A stretch of 64,000 nucleotides of DNA from Acidobacteriota bacterium (GCA_023436495.1 JAEZIT010000125.1:35465-99464), one strand, 5' to 3'; positions 1 to 8,153 are shown, counted from the stretch's first letter. Notes: a model not told the origin generated them from the sequence alone. Made by a program: numbers and translations.

Positions 1-1
1 T

Positions 2-448
2 CCTCGGCTGACGATCTATATGGGCCGCCCAATACGCCACGGCGGCTGGTATCCCGATCGCCAACTAAGGCTGTTCGACCGGCGCCTGGCTCGTTGGAAA
101 AGTGCCGTGGTCCATGAATCCGTCGAAATAACGAATGGATCCAACCCGGGTGAATTGCGGGGAAATATCATTCACCACAGCGTCGAAAGCGCCGCGCATC
201 ACCACCGAATGGTCGGCGAGCGCTACGCTCCGCTGGCCGCCCGACAAATGTTCGAACGGGGACGGCGGACATCACCTTTCAAGACAGCCGTGTCGGCGCT
301 CTCTACTTTCACAAGGTTTTATGTCCTGAAACTCGGCTTTTTGGACGGATTTCCCGGCCTCTGCATCGCCTATTTTGCCGCGTATAATACGTTCCTTAAA
401 CATCTTATGCTTTGGGAAATGCAGGATCGGGGCAGTGGCAACGATTAG
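2..448 (+). CDS. Family 2 glycosyltransferase, C-terminal part (truncated by window edge)
   Basis: This is the last 148 codons of a gene that starts before the window; the frame is open from base 2, with codons for P-R-L-T-I-Y before the first internal Met. The residues GGWYPDRQLRLF, a VHE segment, a basic G-N-I-I-H-H stretch and FYVLKLGFLDGFPG are the typical C-terminal half of WaaE/KdtX-like glycosyltransferases. These transfer a sugar to lipopolysaccharide core or lipid-linked glycans on the cytoplasmic face of the inner membrane. The basic and hydrophobic tail (FLDGFPGLCIAYFAAYNTFL) fits membrane association. The GT-A catalytic DxD region lies outside the window, so substrate and activity cannot be judged. 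The family call is fairly secure from the tail; the exact sugar is not known. It fits a Gram-negative envelope, as does the Lpt locus at 10-13 kb. Confidence 0.8.
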   Translation, partial: PRLTIYMGRPIRHGGWYPDRQLRLFDRRLARWKSAVVHESVEITNGSNPGELRGNIIHHSVESAAHHHRMVGERYAPLAARQMFERGRRTSPFKTAVSALSTFTRFYVLKLGFLDGFPGLCIAYFAAYNTFLKHLMLWEMQDRGSGND

Positions 449-553
449 GGCTGTTACAACCAACCTATCTTTCGTCTCATCAAATCTTTAAGGCCGGCCC
501 GTATTGCTGTATATTTTTAATGGGGGCGCGGCTTACCTCGCCGTGATGGATTT

Positions 554-1171
554 ATGAAGAAAATATTGATGATCGGCTTCATTCTCGCGGCCGCAGGTGC
601 TGCGTTCGGGCAGAAAGGCGTTGACACACAGACGCAGAAGATCAAAGAAGAAAGCAATAAAACTACGACGCGTTCGAGTGAACCAACGCGCTCGTTCGAT
701 TGGGGCAAAGGCAAGACGAAGGTTCGCGACCGATTGGCGAATCCGTATAAGTTCGCATCACGCCGTGACGTGCTGATCGGTACGATCACAAACGCTTTGA
801 AAGAGTTGCGGATCGTCATTGATGAGGGCTCATCGCGTTTAGGGGACGGCCTGATCGTAACCCAGCCGTACGTATTTGCGAAGGGGCCAGTTACCACGCC
901 GAGCGAGCTCAGCCGCTTCGGTGTCATCGAATATGCTGACAATGCATGGTCGCGTGCGCAATATACGCTGACGATTGAGGTCCAACCGATCGACGGCGTT
1001 CAGAATAATGTCTTTGTCACCGCCAAGGTCGAAGGACGATCGGGCAACGGCCTGATGTCGGAATGGGTCACTGTGCCAAGTTCCGGCGTTGCTGAAGATG
1101 AGTTTCTCGCTAAACTTGTTGAACTCGTCACGGGCAATAATCCGGACGCCCCGCAGGATATTGACCAATAG
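554..1171 (+). CDS. Secreted protein of unknown function
   Basis: A 205-residue protein with an N-terminal signal peptide (MKKILMIGFILAAAGAAFGQ), probably cleaved after the AFGQ region, so a periplasmic location is likely. The mature part begins with a charged, Lys/Glu/Thr-rich linker (about residues 21-60). It is followed by a compact alpha/beta-looking domain with segments such as DVLIGTITNALKELRIVID and WSRAQYTLTIEVQPI. I do not recognise a named family; the rhythm resembles small periplasmic domains that measure or assemble envelope components. It lies 5 bases upstream of another secreted protein and two genes upstream of a VWFA protein, all on the same strand and closely spaced, so the three are probably co-transcribed. 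No catalytic motif or cysteine pattern is visible. Confidence 0.7.
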   Translation: MKKILMIGFILAAAGAAFGQKGVDTQTQKIKEESNKTTTRSSEPTRSFDWGKGKTKVRDRLANPYKFASRRDVLIGTITNALKELRIVIDEGSSRLGDGLIVTQPYVFAKGPVTTPSELSRFGVIEYADNAWSRAQYTLTIEVQPIDGVQNNVFVTAKVEGRSGNGLMSEWVTVPSSGVAEDEFLAKLVELVTGNNPDAPQDIDQ

Positions 1172-1176
1172 TTAGA

Positions 1177-1713
1177 ATGATCCGCAGTTATCTTTCACAT
1201 TTTTTGTTGCTTGCGCTCATTCCGGTGTTCGCCGCGGCAGCCCACGGACAGAACGCCGATAACCGTACAATGCCGGGCAGGTCGGACGATACAAGCCATC
1301 CCAAACCGGTTCGCGAACGATTGAAAAAGCTGCAGATCGAACGCGAAAAGAAAGAACATTCGGAAATGCTGGAACGCGGCGACCGTGCTTTAAAGCTTTC
1401 TGAAGAACTCCAAAGCTCGTTTTCCGTAAACAATGAATTGTCAGTGGAGGGCCGCGAAAAGCTCGCTGATCTCGAGAAACTGTTAAAGAAGATCCGTTCG
1501 GACCTCGGCGGCGGTGATGAGGGCAATAATGTTCCGGCGACAAAGGAAGAAGATCCACGATCGCCGGCCGATGCATTCAAATTGCTGCAGTCCGGCACGA
1601 TCCGTCTTGTAAACGAACTCAAGAAAACAACTCGATTCAGCATTTCGGCGGCAGCGATACAGACATCTAACTCGGTCCTTAAAATTGTTAGATTTTTGCG
1701 GCTCCGTGATTAG
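1177..1713 (+). CDS. Secreted coiled-coil-prone protein of unknown function
   Basis: A 178-residue protein with a signal peptide (MIRSYLSHFLLLALIPVFAAAAHGQ), predicted to be exported. The mature chain is rich in Lys, Glu and Arg and has two helical, coiled-coil-like stretches (about residues 43-75 with KPVRERLKKLQIEREKKEHS, and about 88-115), then a low-complexity GGGDEGNN linker. A final helical segment ends in a basic tail. There are no cysteines or catalytic motifs. It starts 5 bases after the preceding secreted protein, and the VWFA gene starts 10 bases after its stop, so it is the middle gene of a probable three-gene operon. The Lys/Glu-rich helical make-up fits a structural or scaffolding role, but no family is recognised. 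Confidence 0.7.
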   Translation: MIRSYLSHFLLLALIPVFAAAAHGQNADNRTMPGRSDDTSHPKPVRERLKKLQIEREKKEHSEMLERGDRALKLSEELQSSFSVNNELSVEGREKLADLEKLLKKIRSDLGGGDEGNNVPATKEEDPRSPADAFKLLQSGTIRLVNELKKTTRFSISAAAIQTSNSVLKIVRFLRLRD

Positions 1714-1723
1714 CCGGCACGAT

Positions 1724-2623
1724 ATGAAATTGATCGTTCGAACATTTGTCTCAATAGCCCTGACAGCGATCTTCGCAGCGGGGGCCTGGGGGCAAGGCGA
1801 CGACGTCGTAAGCGTTGACTCGTCGCTCGTCGTGTTGAATGCTTCGATCTTTGACGCGACCGGTAAGGTTGTCGAAGGGTTGAAGGAGCCGCAGTTTCGC
1901 GTATTCGAGGACGGCGTTGAGCAAAAGCTCAGTTTTTTCGAGGCCGCGTCCACTCCCTTCGCAGCAGTTATCCTCTTGGATACTTCCGGCAGCATGGAAC
2001 AGCGCGTCAGCATGGCACGCGCGGCCGCGATCAATTTCTTACAGGGCCTGAGGGCGGACGATTCTGCGGCGATCTATAAATTCGACTCGAAGGTCGAGAA
2101 TGTTCGGCCATTTTCGAACAGCGCGGACATCACCAGTGAAGCCATTTACGACCTAAAAGCGTATGGAATGACCGTGCTTAATGACGCCATCATTGAAGCA
2201 GCGGCTGAACTGGGCAAACGTCCTGAAAAACGCCGGGCGATCATTGTATTGTCAGATGGCGAGGACACCATGAGTAAACGGTCGGCGGAGAAAGCGTTGA
2301 AGGCCGCGATGGCCGCGAACGCCACGATCTACACGATCGATATGTCGTCGATCGAATCCGGTGGGCGGCAGCGAATGCAGAATCAGGGGGTCCTGAAGAA
2401 TTTCGCGGAAAAATCCGGCGGGACATTTGTTGCAACGCCCGGAGGCGTCGCAATGCGTGAGGCGTTTCGTAAGATAGTTGCCGAGCTTGGCACCCAGTAC
2501 ACGCTCGGCTATGAGCCGACGAATTTAAAGACTGACGGCAAATGGCGGGCGATTGAGCTTCGCGTGGCACGCCCGAACCTGACCATCCGGACCCGCAAGG
2601 GCTACAACGCTCCTAAGAAGTAA
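1724..2623 (+). CDS. VWFA-related secreted protein (acidobacterial type)
   Basis: A 299-residue exported protein. I chose the ATG at 1724 because it is followed directly by a signal peptide (MKLIVRTFVSIALTAIFAAG...GQ). The longer in-frame reading from 1685 would put 13 residues before the signal and overlap the upstream gene. After the signal comes a short beta-rich region (VDSSLVVLNASIFDATG, FRVFEDGVEQ). It is followed by a von Willebrand factor A domain whose MIDAS metal site is intact: DTSGS near residue 89, a central threonine loop (MTVLND), and VLSDGEDT. This arrangement matches the VWFA-related domain family common in Acidobacteriota. Such proteins are thought to bind partners or metal outside the cytoplasm; the ligand is unknown. 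It ends a run of three secreted proteins. Confidence 0.9.
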   Translation: MKLIVRTFVSIALTAIFAAGAWGQGDDVVSVDSSLVVLNASIFDATGKVVEGLKEPQFRVFEDGVEQKLSFFEAASTPFAAVILLDTSGSMEQRVSMARAAAINFLQGLRADDSAAIYKFDSKVENVRPFSNSADITSEAIYDLKAYGMTVLNDAIIEAAAELGKRPEKRRAIIVLSDGEDTMSKRSAEKALKAAMAANATIYTIDMSSIESGGRQRMQNQGVLKNFAEKSGGTFVATPGGVAMREAFRKIVAELGTQYTLGYEPTNLKTDGKWRAIELRVARPNLTIRTRKGYNAPKK

Positions 2624-2626
2624 GCT

Positions 2627-2836
2627 CTATTCGTTTTCGCTCAGGACGAATGTGACGATCATCATCACGCGGTATTCCAAGATCTTCCCATCCTGGATGT
2701 CTACCTTTTGTTCCTTGATCCAGGCACCGCGAATATTGTCGATCGTCCGGGCCGCACGCTCGATCCCCTGCTTCATTGCATCCTCGAAGCTGACCGACGA
2801 CGACGACGTGATCTCGATATTCTTTGCTACTGACAT
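2627..2836 (-). CDS. Dodecin-family flavin-binding protein
   Basis: A 69-residue protein matching the dodecin family: small subunits that assemble into a hollow dodecamer and store or buffer flavins (FMN, riboflavin or lumichrome). Hallmarks are the N-terminal strand SVAKNIEITSSSS, the single helix SFEDAMKQGIERAARTI, and GAWIKEQKVDIQDGKILEYR. The Trp and Gln in the last segment are the positions known to sandwich the flavin. I chose the ATG at 2836 over the one at 2842 because the Shine-Dalgarno AGGGAGG sits 6 bases upstream of 2836 but directly abuts 2842. It follows the D-Ala-D-Ala ligase stop with a 2-base gap, so the two are translationally linked, although no functional link is obvious. 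RibD (riboflavin synthesis) lies 21 kb away. Confidence 0.93.
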   Translation of the reverse strand: MSVAKNIEITSSSSVSFEDAMKQGIERAARTIDNIRGAWIKEQKVDIQDGKILEYRVMMIVTFVLSENE

Positions 2837-2838
2837 AT

Positions 2839-3975
2839 TCATCCTCCCTGTTGTTCGAACTTGGTCTTGTTTCGCGACCGATCGACGTGCCTCTCGATCG
2901 CCAGATCGATCAGATCGCTGATCACCATTCCGAAATCCTTTCCGGAACCGGCCCACATTTTCGGGTAGCCTGAGGCATCCGTCAATCCCGGCATAGTATT
3001 TATCTCGTTTACCAGCAGGCTGCCGGTTTCGTGTGTCAGGAAAAAATCGACACGCGCGAGACCCGATCCGTCAATGGCCTTAAATGCCCTAACGGCAAGG
3101 CCTCGGATCTTTTCCGAAAGTTCTTCCGAGATTGGCGCCGGAACGATGAATTCATTGTTCCCGGTTCCGGCGTATTTCTCAGTATAATCCAGAAACTTCT
3201 TACTTTCGTCGCGAATAATGTATTCGCCTGGCAAACTCGCCACCGGGTCGTCGTTACCGAGCACGGCGCATTCGATTTCACGCATGTCCAGAGCTTCTTC
3301 AACGATGATCTTGCGGTCGTAGATCGCCGCCAGGTCGATCGCCGAAACAAGCGATTCCCTGTCCTCCGCCCGCGAAACACCGACCGATGAACCCAGATTT
3401 GCGGGTTTAACGAAGCAGGGATAGCCGAGAGCCGATTCGATCTTTTCAGCAACGACGTCCGGGTGCCGCTCCCATTCGCTCCGCAGAAACCAAACGTGCC
3501 TGCAGATCGGCAGCCCGGCATCGCGAAAGAGAATCTTCATTGTCGCCTTGTCCATCCCGCACGATGATGCAAGAACGCCGCATCCGACGTATGGAATGTC
3601 CGCCATATCCAGCAAGCCCTGGATCGTGCCGTCTTCGCCGAATGTCCCGTGAAGCACCGGAAAAACCACATCGAGTCGCGACACCTCGCTACCCGAATTA
3701 TTCAGTCGGGTAATCCCCTTGTAGCCCGGGTCGCCAATAAGGGCGATCTCGTCTTCACTGTCGTGAAAGTCTGTACCAAGCGCATCGGCGGTCTCCTCGG
3801 GAAAGAATCGTATCGATTCTGCGGGGTTGAGCCATCTTCCTTCCTCCGTAATAGCGATCGGAACGACGTCGAACCTGTCTTTGTCGATCTGTTCAATAAC
3901 AGTTTTTGCGGAACGGATCGAGATCGCGTGTTCACCCGACCTGCCACCGAAAATTACTCCAACCCTTTTTTTCAT
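2839..3975 (-). CDS. ddl: D-alanine--D-alanine ligase
   Basis: A 378-residue ATP-grasp ligase that joins two D-alanines for the peptidoglycan stem peptide in the cytoplasm. The N-terminal domain starts VGVIFGGRSGEHAISIRSA, the family's first signature. The central region has FVKPANLGSSVGVSRA (ATP-grasp), and the end has ARVDFFLTHETGSLLVNEIN followed by TMPGLTDASGYPKMW, including the Mg-binding Glu/Asn and the substrate-site motif. The Met at 3975 is chosen because the fold begins there; an in-frame extension to 4032 adds 19 residues with no family match and runs into the upstream arginase gene. It sits 14 bases downstream of arginase and just upstream of dodecin. Length is typical of Ddl, and no key residue appears missing. 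Confidence 0.95.
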   Translation of the reverse strand: MKKRVGVIFGGRSGEHAISIRSAKTVIEQIDKDRFDVVPIAITEEGRWLNPAESIRFFPEETADALGTDFHDSEDEIALIGDPGYKGITRLNNSGSEVSRLDVVFPVLHGTFGEDGTIQGLLDMADIPYVGCGVLASSCGMDKATMKILFRDAGLPICRHVWFLRSEWERHPDVVAEKIESALGYPCFVKPANLGSSVGVSRAEDRESLVSAIDLAAIYDRKIIVEEALDMREIECAVLGNDDPVASLPGEYIIRDESKKFLDYTEKYAGTGNNEFIVPAPISEELSEKIRGLAVRAFKAIDGSGLARVDFFLTHETGSLLVNEINTMPGLTDASGYPKMWAGSGKDFGMVISDLIDLAIERHVDRSRNKTKFEQQGG

Positions 3976-3989
3976 AAGCAAATTGTACT

Positions 3990-4940
3990 TTAAAGTATTG
4001 TCTTGCCCAGCGCCGAAAGGATAAGCTCGCACGCAAGCTCTACGGTAATATTACTCTGATCGAGCATCGGATTGACCTCGACGATCTCGAACGATCGCAT
4101 GCCGCCGTGCTCGGCGACGGTCTCGAGAGCGAGGTGGGCCTCGCGGTATGTCGCGCCGCCGCGAACGAGCGTACCCGAACCGGGGGCGAATCTCGGGTCG
4201 ATCATATCGACGTCGAACGTAACGGCAAATCCGCCCGGGGCACGTGATGCGATGACGAGTGCCTCTTCGACGCACGCGAGCATCCCGCGTTTGTCTATAT
4301 CGCTCATCGTGAAGAAATTATCGCGTAAGCCATAGTCGTAGATGCGTTTACGCTCTCCCGGATCCACATCACGCGCTCCGACATGCGCGCAGTATTCCGG
4401 ACGAAGCTTGGGCGAATAGCCCTCTAAACCGACTAGTTCCGGATCGCCGTCTCCGAGCAGGGCAGCAAGCGGCATTCCATGGATGTTGCCGGTTGGCGAG
4501 GTCGAGGGTGTGTTGATATCGGAATGAGCATCGAACCATATGAGGCCGATCTCTTGCCCAAGACGGTGATAATGGCCGGCAATGGCCGAAAAAGTGCCGA
4601 TGGCTATCGAATGGTCGCCGCCGAGTATCACAGGTATCGCGCCGTCATCAAGAATAGTACCGAGCGACTTCGATATATTGGAACACGAGGCGATCATTTC
4701 GCTCAGGTGTTTCGGATTATCGCCCTCTCCATCTCCGTCTTTCGGACGGATTATATCGACGTCGCCGTAGTCCTTAACGCTGTAGCCCAGATCGGCGATA
4801 TGCTCCACCAGCCGCTTTCCGCGAATACGCGAAAGCCGCATCGCGTCGACGCCTAACTCGCTGCCGACCTGCCCTGCTCCGAAACCGAGCGGCACACCGA
4901 TCAGCCCTATCTTTTCTTCACTCTTCTCCATCTCAATCAT
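3990..4940 (-). CDS. rocF: Arginase
   Basis: A 316-residue member of the ureohydrolase family that hydrolyses L-arginine to ornithine and urea with a binuclear manganese centre. The metal ligands are all visible: GGDHS (His), WFDAHSDIN (Asp-His-Asp) and FDVDMIDP (two Asp). The substrate loop STSPTGNIHGMP is typical of true arginases rather than agmatinases. The C-terminus has SFEIVEVNP, also standard. Two ATGs (4940 and 4931) are near the start with no strong ribosome site to separate them. It lies 87 bases downstream of HPr and 14 upstream of ddl on the same strand. No urease or other arginine gene is nearby, so its place in metabolism is not shown by context. Confidence 0.92.
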   Translation of the reverse strand: MIEMEKSEEKIGLIGVPLGFGAGQVGSELGVDAMRLSRIRGKRLVEHIADLGYSVKDYGDVDIIRPKDGDGEGDNPKHLSEMIASCSNISKSLGTILDDGAIPVILGGDHSIAIGTFSAIAGHYHRLGQEIGLIWFDAHSDINTPSTSPTGNIHGMPLAALLGDGDPELVGLEGYSPKLRPEYCAHVGARDVDPGERKRIYDYGLRDNFFTMSDIDKRGMLACVEEALVIASRAPGGFAVTFDVDMIDPRFAPGSGTLVRGGATYREAHLALETVAEHGGMRSFEIVEVNPMLDQSNITVELACELILSALGKTIL

Positions 4941-5027
4941 TCAAATCAGTCCCGATTATTGAGATCCGTTTCGATCAAGTGCATGACTACTGCGATGTGT
5001 AAGTAGCCGGTCTCTGCCAAAACGATT

Positions 5028-5303
5028 CTAATAGATCTCTCCAAATCCGTCGGCGAACAATCCGGCGATCGCGGCCGCAGCATCATGCTCGTCATCGCCG
5101 TCAACATGAAGCACCAATTCCGTGCCCAACGAGGCGGCCAGCGTCAAAAGACTTAGGATCGATTTCGCGTTCGCAGTCGCGCGTCCGTCGGTCTTTGAAA
5201 GCGTAATGCGGCTCTTGAACCCGCAGGCGAGCCGCACTAGCTGTGCGGCGGCTCGGGCATGCAACCCCAGCGGATTGACGACTGAAACGGAAGATTCAAG
5301 CAT
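5028..5303 (-). CDS. ptsH: HPr-family phosphocarrier protein
   Basis: A 91-residue HPr. The active-site histidine is His15 in NPLGLHARAA. The regulatory serine motif, target of HPr kinase in the Firmicutes-type system, is present as KSILSLLTLAA (Ser48, equivalent to Ser46). HPr relays phosphate from Enzyme I to EIIA proteins; phosphorylation on the serine switches it to a regulator. Both sites are present and an HprK gene lies 1.4 kb upstream, so serine control is likely here. The start overlaps the end of the EIIA gene by 8 bases, with AAGAAGG serving as ribosome site inside that gene. No Enzyme I or sugar permease is in the window, so a regulatory rather than transport role is inferred. Confidence 0.94.
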   Translation of the reverse strand: MLESSVSVVNPLGLHARAAAQLVRLACGFKSRITLSKTDGRATANAKSILSLLTLAASLGTELVLHVDGDDEHDAAAAIAGLFADGFGEIY

Positions 5304-5721
5304 CCTTCTTTAATTTCTGGGGCTCTAACAGGGCACTTGTGCGATGGATCGCCTGTTTTCCCTGTTCCTCGACCTCTTTTGCCAGCTCGGTCAGCGACAT
5401 TTCGCGGCTATATGACGCCAGCTTGATCACCATCGGGAGATTTACGCCCGTAACGATCTCGACCTCATTCTCTTTAATGAACATTGCCGAGATATTGGTG
5501 GGCGTCCCGCCAAACATATCCGTGAGTACCAGAACACCTGAACCTTGGGAAACGCTGCTTATCGCACGTGAGATCTCGTCCTTAGCGCTTTCGACGTCGT
5601 CGTGCCACCCAATGGATACTGCCGTTATGTGGCTGAGATCTCCGACAACGGTTTCTGCGGCCGCAAGCAGTTCGGTAGCGACCTGGCCGTGAGTGACAAT
5701 TACTCCACCTATCTTGCCCAT
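5296..5721 (-). CDS. PTS mannose-family EIIA domain protein
   Basis: A 141-residue stand-alone EIIA of the mannose/fructose/sorbose family. The phospho-accepting histidine is His11 in GGVIVTHGQVA. The fold markers LVLTDMFGGTPTNIS and EIVTGVNLPMVIKLA match this family closely. In sugar uptake the protein passes phosphate from HPr to a IIB partner. No IIB, IIC or IID subunit is found in the window, so it may instead act as a phosphorylation-state sensor, as in the regulatory PTS of many soil bacteria. It overlaps HPr by 8 bases and lies 21 bases downstream of rapZ, so it is in the same transcription unit as HPr, RapZ and HprK. Confidence 0.93.
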   Translation of the reverse strand: MGKIGGVIVTHGQVATELLAAAETVVGDLSHITAVSIGWHDDVESAKDEISRAISSVSQGSGVLVLTDMFGGTPTNISAMFIKENEVEIVTGVNLPMVIKLASYSREMSLTELAKEVEEQGKQAIHRTSALLEPQKLKKDA

Positions 5722-5742
5722 ATGAAATATTCCTGAACCGTT

Positions 5743-6639
5743 TCACTTTTCCAGATCGCGATGGATCACGGAAACATTGTATCCGGCGGCCTTTAACGAC
5801 TTGTAAAGACGGTTAGCGACCATCACGGACCTGTGGCGCCCGCCCGTACAGCCGATCCCGATGGTCAGATATGATTTCCCTTCGTGCTGATAGAAAGGAA
5901 GTAGATACTTCAGCAGGTCGTCGAACCGAGCGATCGTTTCGCGAACCTCATCATGCCGATCGAGGAATTCGACCACCTTTCGGTCGCCTCCGCCCAGTTC
6001 TTTTAGCTTAGTATCGAAATACGGGTTCGGCAAATGCCGCACATCGAACATGAGATCGAGGTCGCGTGGCGAGCCGTACTTATGGCCGAAACTGGCGATC
6101 TGTACCTTTAACGGCGTTCCTTCGGCTGAATGGCCAAATTGCCGAACGATCAGCCGCCGCAGCGTGTGGACCGTGTGCTCGGACGTGTCGATGATCAGGT
6201 CGGCCAGCGGTCGGATATCCGTCAACGCTTTGCGTTCGGCCCGGATAGCGGACAGCAAGCCTTTGCCGTGATCCGCAGGATGGGGGCGACGTGTCTCGGA
6301 AAACCGCCGTTGAAGTACGTCGTCGGAAGCTTCTAGAAATAGAACGAATGGCGCAAGTCGCTTCCTTCGAAGTTTTTTGAGTTCATCCGGAAAATCCGAT
6401 AGAAAGTGCCGCTCGCGGATGTTGATGACCAGCGCGGCTCGTTCGATCGCTATGACGTCCTCCTCGTTGGGAAGCAAAAGCCTTGCAAACGTCGAAAGCA
6501 TCGACAGCGGCAAATTGTCGACGCAGAAATAGTTCAGATCCTCAAACGCATTCGTGACCGAGCTCATTCCCGAACCGCTAAGTCCGGTAATAATGATGAA
6601 TCGCGGCGGGCTATTCTCGATTGACTTAATTTTCGGCAT
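5743..6639 (-). CDS. rapZ: RapZ-family nucleotide-binding/RNase adapter protein with altered P-loop
   Basis: A 298-residue RapZ (YvcJ/YhbJ) protein. In Escherichia coli RapZ binds the GlmZ small RNA and RNase E to control glucosamine-6-phosphate synthase; in Bacillus the homologue binds GTP/ATP. The C-terminal domain is well kept: DVRHLPNPYFD, and IGIGCTGGRHRSV near residues 262-274. The N-terminal Walker A region reads ITGLSGSGMSS. Residue 25 is Met (ATG codon at 6567-6565) where the family normally has the nucleotide-binding Lys, so nucleotide binding or hydrolysis may be lost or changed. FLEASDDVLQRRFSETRRPH is standard. It lies 18 bases after hprK and 21 before EIIA. The family call is secure; the RNA target in this organism is not known. 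Confidence 0.94.
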   Translation of the reverse strand: MPKIKSIENSPPRFIIITGLSGSGMSSVTNAFEDLNYFCVDNLPLSMLSTFARLLLPNEEDVIAIERAALVINIRERHFLSDFPDELKKLRRKRLAPFVLFLEASDDVLQRRFSETRRPHPADHGKGLLSAIRAERKALTDIRPLADLIIDTSEHTVHTLRRLIVRQFGHSAEGTPLKVQIASFGHKYGSPRDLDLMFDVRHLPNPYFDTKLKELGGGDRKVVEFLDRHDEVRETIARFDDLLKYLLPFYQHEGKSYLTIGIGCTGGRHRSVMVANRLYKSLKAAGYNVSVIHRDLEK

Positions 6640-6657
6640 TTTCGGATAAAAAAGTTG

Positions 6658-7569
6658 TCACGGCCGTGGATTTCCAACCATAAGAGCGTGCGCGTCGATC
6701 ATCGAACGCGTCGAATCTTTACCTTCCCTTCGCAAAAGATGGATCTTTGTCGCCGTTTCGATAAGTGTGGCAAGGTTGCGTCCGGATGTGACAGGCAGAA
6801 TGAATTTTGGCAGCGATAAATCGAGAAGTTCGTGCTTCGCTGTTTCAAGGCCTATACGCTCAAAGTCAGTGTATTCCTTGAGCTTTTGAAGTTCAATACA
6901 CAGTTCGATCTCATTTTGTTCGCCCACTGCTGAGACGCCGAACAGATCGCGCACATTCAGAATCCCGAGCCCCCGAATTTCCAGAAATCCCCGGGTCAAG
7001 TTGGGCGCTGAGCCCTTAAGCGCGTTGCCATTACGCATGACCGTCACTGCGTCATCAGCTATTAGCGTGTGGCCGCGGGCAACGAGGTCGAGGGCCGATT
7101 CCGATTTCCCTATTCCCGATTCGCCAAGGATCAATACGCCCCGGCCATACAAGCGGAGCATCACGCCGTGAATGATGACGGACGGAGCCAGCTCTTCCTC
7201 AAGAAAATCGGTCAAGAGACGGATCGCTCGAGAACTGGGGCAGTGCGTGCATATTACCGGTACGGCCTCACGAACCGAAAATTCCAGGAGCTCGGGCGGA
7301 GGTTCGAGGTTTTTTGTTATAAGTACACCGGAAACCTCTTCCTTATTGAGTTGTGCCCATGCAGAAGCCCGATCTGCGTCGCTTAATTGAGCAAGATAAT
7401 CGAACTCGCTCTGACCTAAAATTTGGATTCGGCCTTTGTGGATGTAGTTCGGGAATCCCGCCAACGAAAGCCCGAGCTTCTGGATCCGCTCGGATGTGAT
7501 TAGATTGCGAGCTCCCGCGCGCCCCTCGACAAGCCTGAGCGCAAGTTCGGCCGGGGCACGATCGATCAA
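6658..7569 (-). CDS. hprK: HPr kinase/phosphorylase (start uncertain)
   Basis: A bifunctional enzyme that phosphorylates and dephosphorylates the regulatory serine of HPr in response to metabolite levels. Visible motifs, numbered from the TTG at 7569: catalytic His134 in IIHGVMLRLYG, Walker A GESGIGKS at 149-156, and the HprK signature EIRGLGILNVRDLFG near 199-213. The N-terminal ligand domain is present. The start is unclear. The TTG at 7569 is usable, but the in-frame sequence upstream reads ISINE directly before LIDRAPAEL, which matches the usual HprK N-terminus, so translation probably begins earlier. No in-frame ATG or GTG is found between 7569 and the end of hpf (7623); a CTG overlaps the hpf stop. 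Length is otherwise typical (about 310 residues). Confidence 0.92.
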   Translation of the reverse strand: MIDRAPAELALRLVEGRAGARNLITSERIQKLGLSLAGFPNYIHKGRIQILGQSEFDYLAQLSDADRASAWAQLNKEEVSGVLITKNLEPPPELLEFSVREAVPVICTHCPSSRAIRLLTDFLEEELAPSVIIHGVMLRLYGRGVLILGESGIGKSESALDLVARGHTLIADDAVTVMRNGNALKGSAPNLTRGFLEIRGLGILNVRDLFGVSAVGEQNEIELCIELQKLKEYTDFERIGLETAKHELLDLSLPKFILPVTSGRNLATLIETATKIHLLRREGKDSTRSMIDAHALMVGNPRP

Positions 7570-7622
7570 TTCATTGATCGAAATGCCCGCGGCCGAAAAT
7601 TCATTGTGTCGATGCGTGCTTG

Positions 7623-8153
7623 TCAGGGCTGTATCAGTCCGAAATTTCCGTCTTTACGTTTATAAATTACCGAGATCCGTTCGTCGTCTGCGTTTCTAAA
7701 CACCAAAAACTGGTTTTCTTCCGAATTCAGGTGAAGTGCTGCCTCTTCGGCGGTCATTGGCTTGATGGCATATCGCCGGGCACTGATTATTCTTGGTGAA
7801 GCCGGTGTCGGAGCCACTTCGCCGTTTGCCGGAGTGATCGTGCTGACCTTTTTCGCTCGATGCGATTTGTCAATTACCTTGTTCTTCAGACGTAATGCCT
7901 GTTTCTCTATTTTTCCGATCGACTGCGCCAACGATTTGTACATGTCAGAACCGGTTGTCGCTGCAGTCAAAACATCGTTTCGCCAATTTACAATAACCTC
8001 TGAACGGTGCCTGCCACGCTCAACTTCTATCACCACGTGAGCTTTAGCGGCATCACCGTCAAAAAGATGATTCAGCCTGCTGAAATGTTCTTCTACATGG
8101 GAACGCAATGCAGGCGTTACTTCGATGTGCCGGCCCGTATATTCGATTTTCAT
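7623..8153 (-). CDS. hpf: Long-form ribosome hibernation promoting factor
   Basis: A 176-residue HPF/RaiA protein. The N-terminal domain (about 1-100: MKIEYTGRHIEVTPALRSHV, then HVVIEVERGRHRSEVIV) binds the 30S decoding region. The C-terminal domain (about 122-176: IISARRYAIKPMTAEEAALH and ISVIYKRKDGNFGLIQP) mediates 100S ribosome dimerisation, which marks it as the long form. I chose the ATG at 8153 because AGGGGG lies 8 bases upstream and the domain begins there; an open extension to 8216 has no match. It is located between rpoN and hprK, the same neighbourhood as in proteobacterial rpoN-hpf-ptsN loci. A 12-base perfect palindrome (8169-8180) sits just upstream of the ribosome site. Confidence 0.94.
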   Translation of the reverse strand: MKIEYTGRHIEVTPALRSHVEEHFSRLNHLFDGDAAKAHVVIEVERGRHRSEVIVNWRNDVLTAATTGSDMYKSLAQSIGKIEKQALRLKNKVIDKSHRAKKVSTITPANGEVAPTPASPRIISARRYAIKPMTAEEAALHLNSEENQFLVFRNADDERISVIYKRKDGNFGLIQP

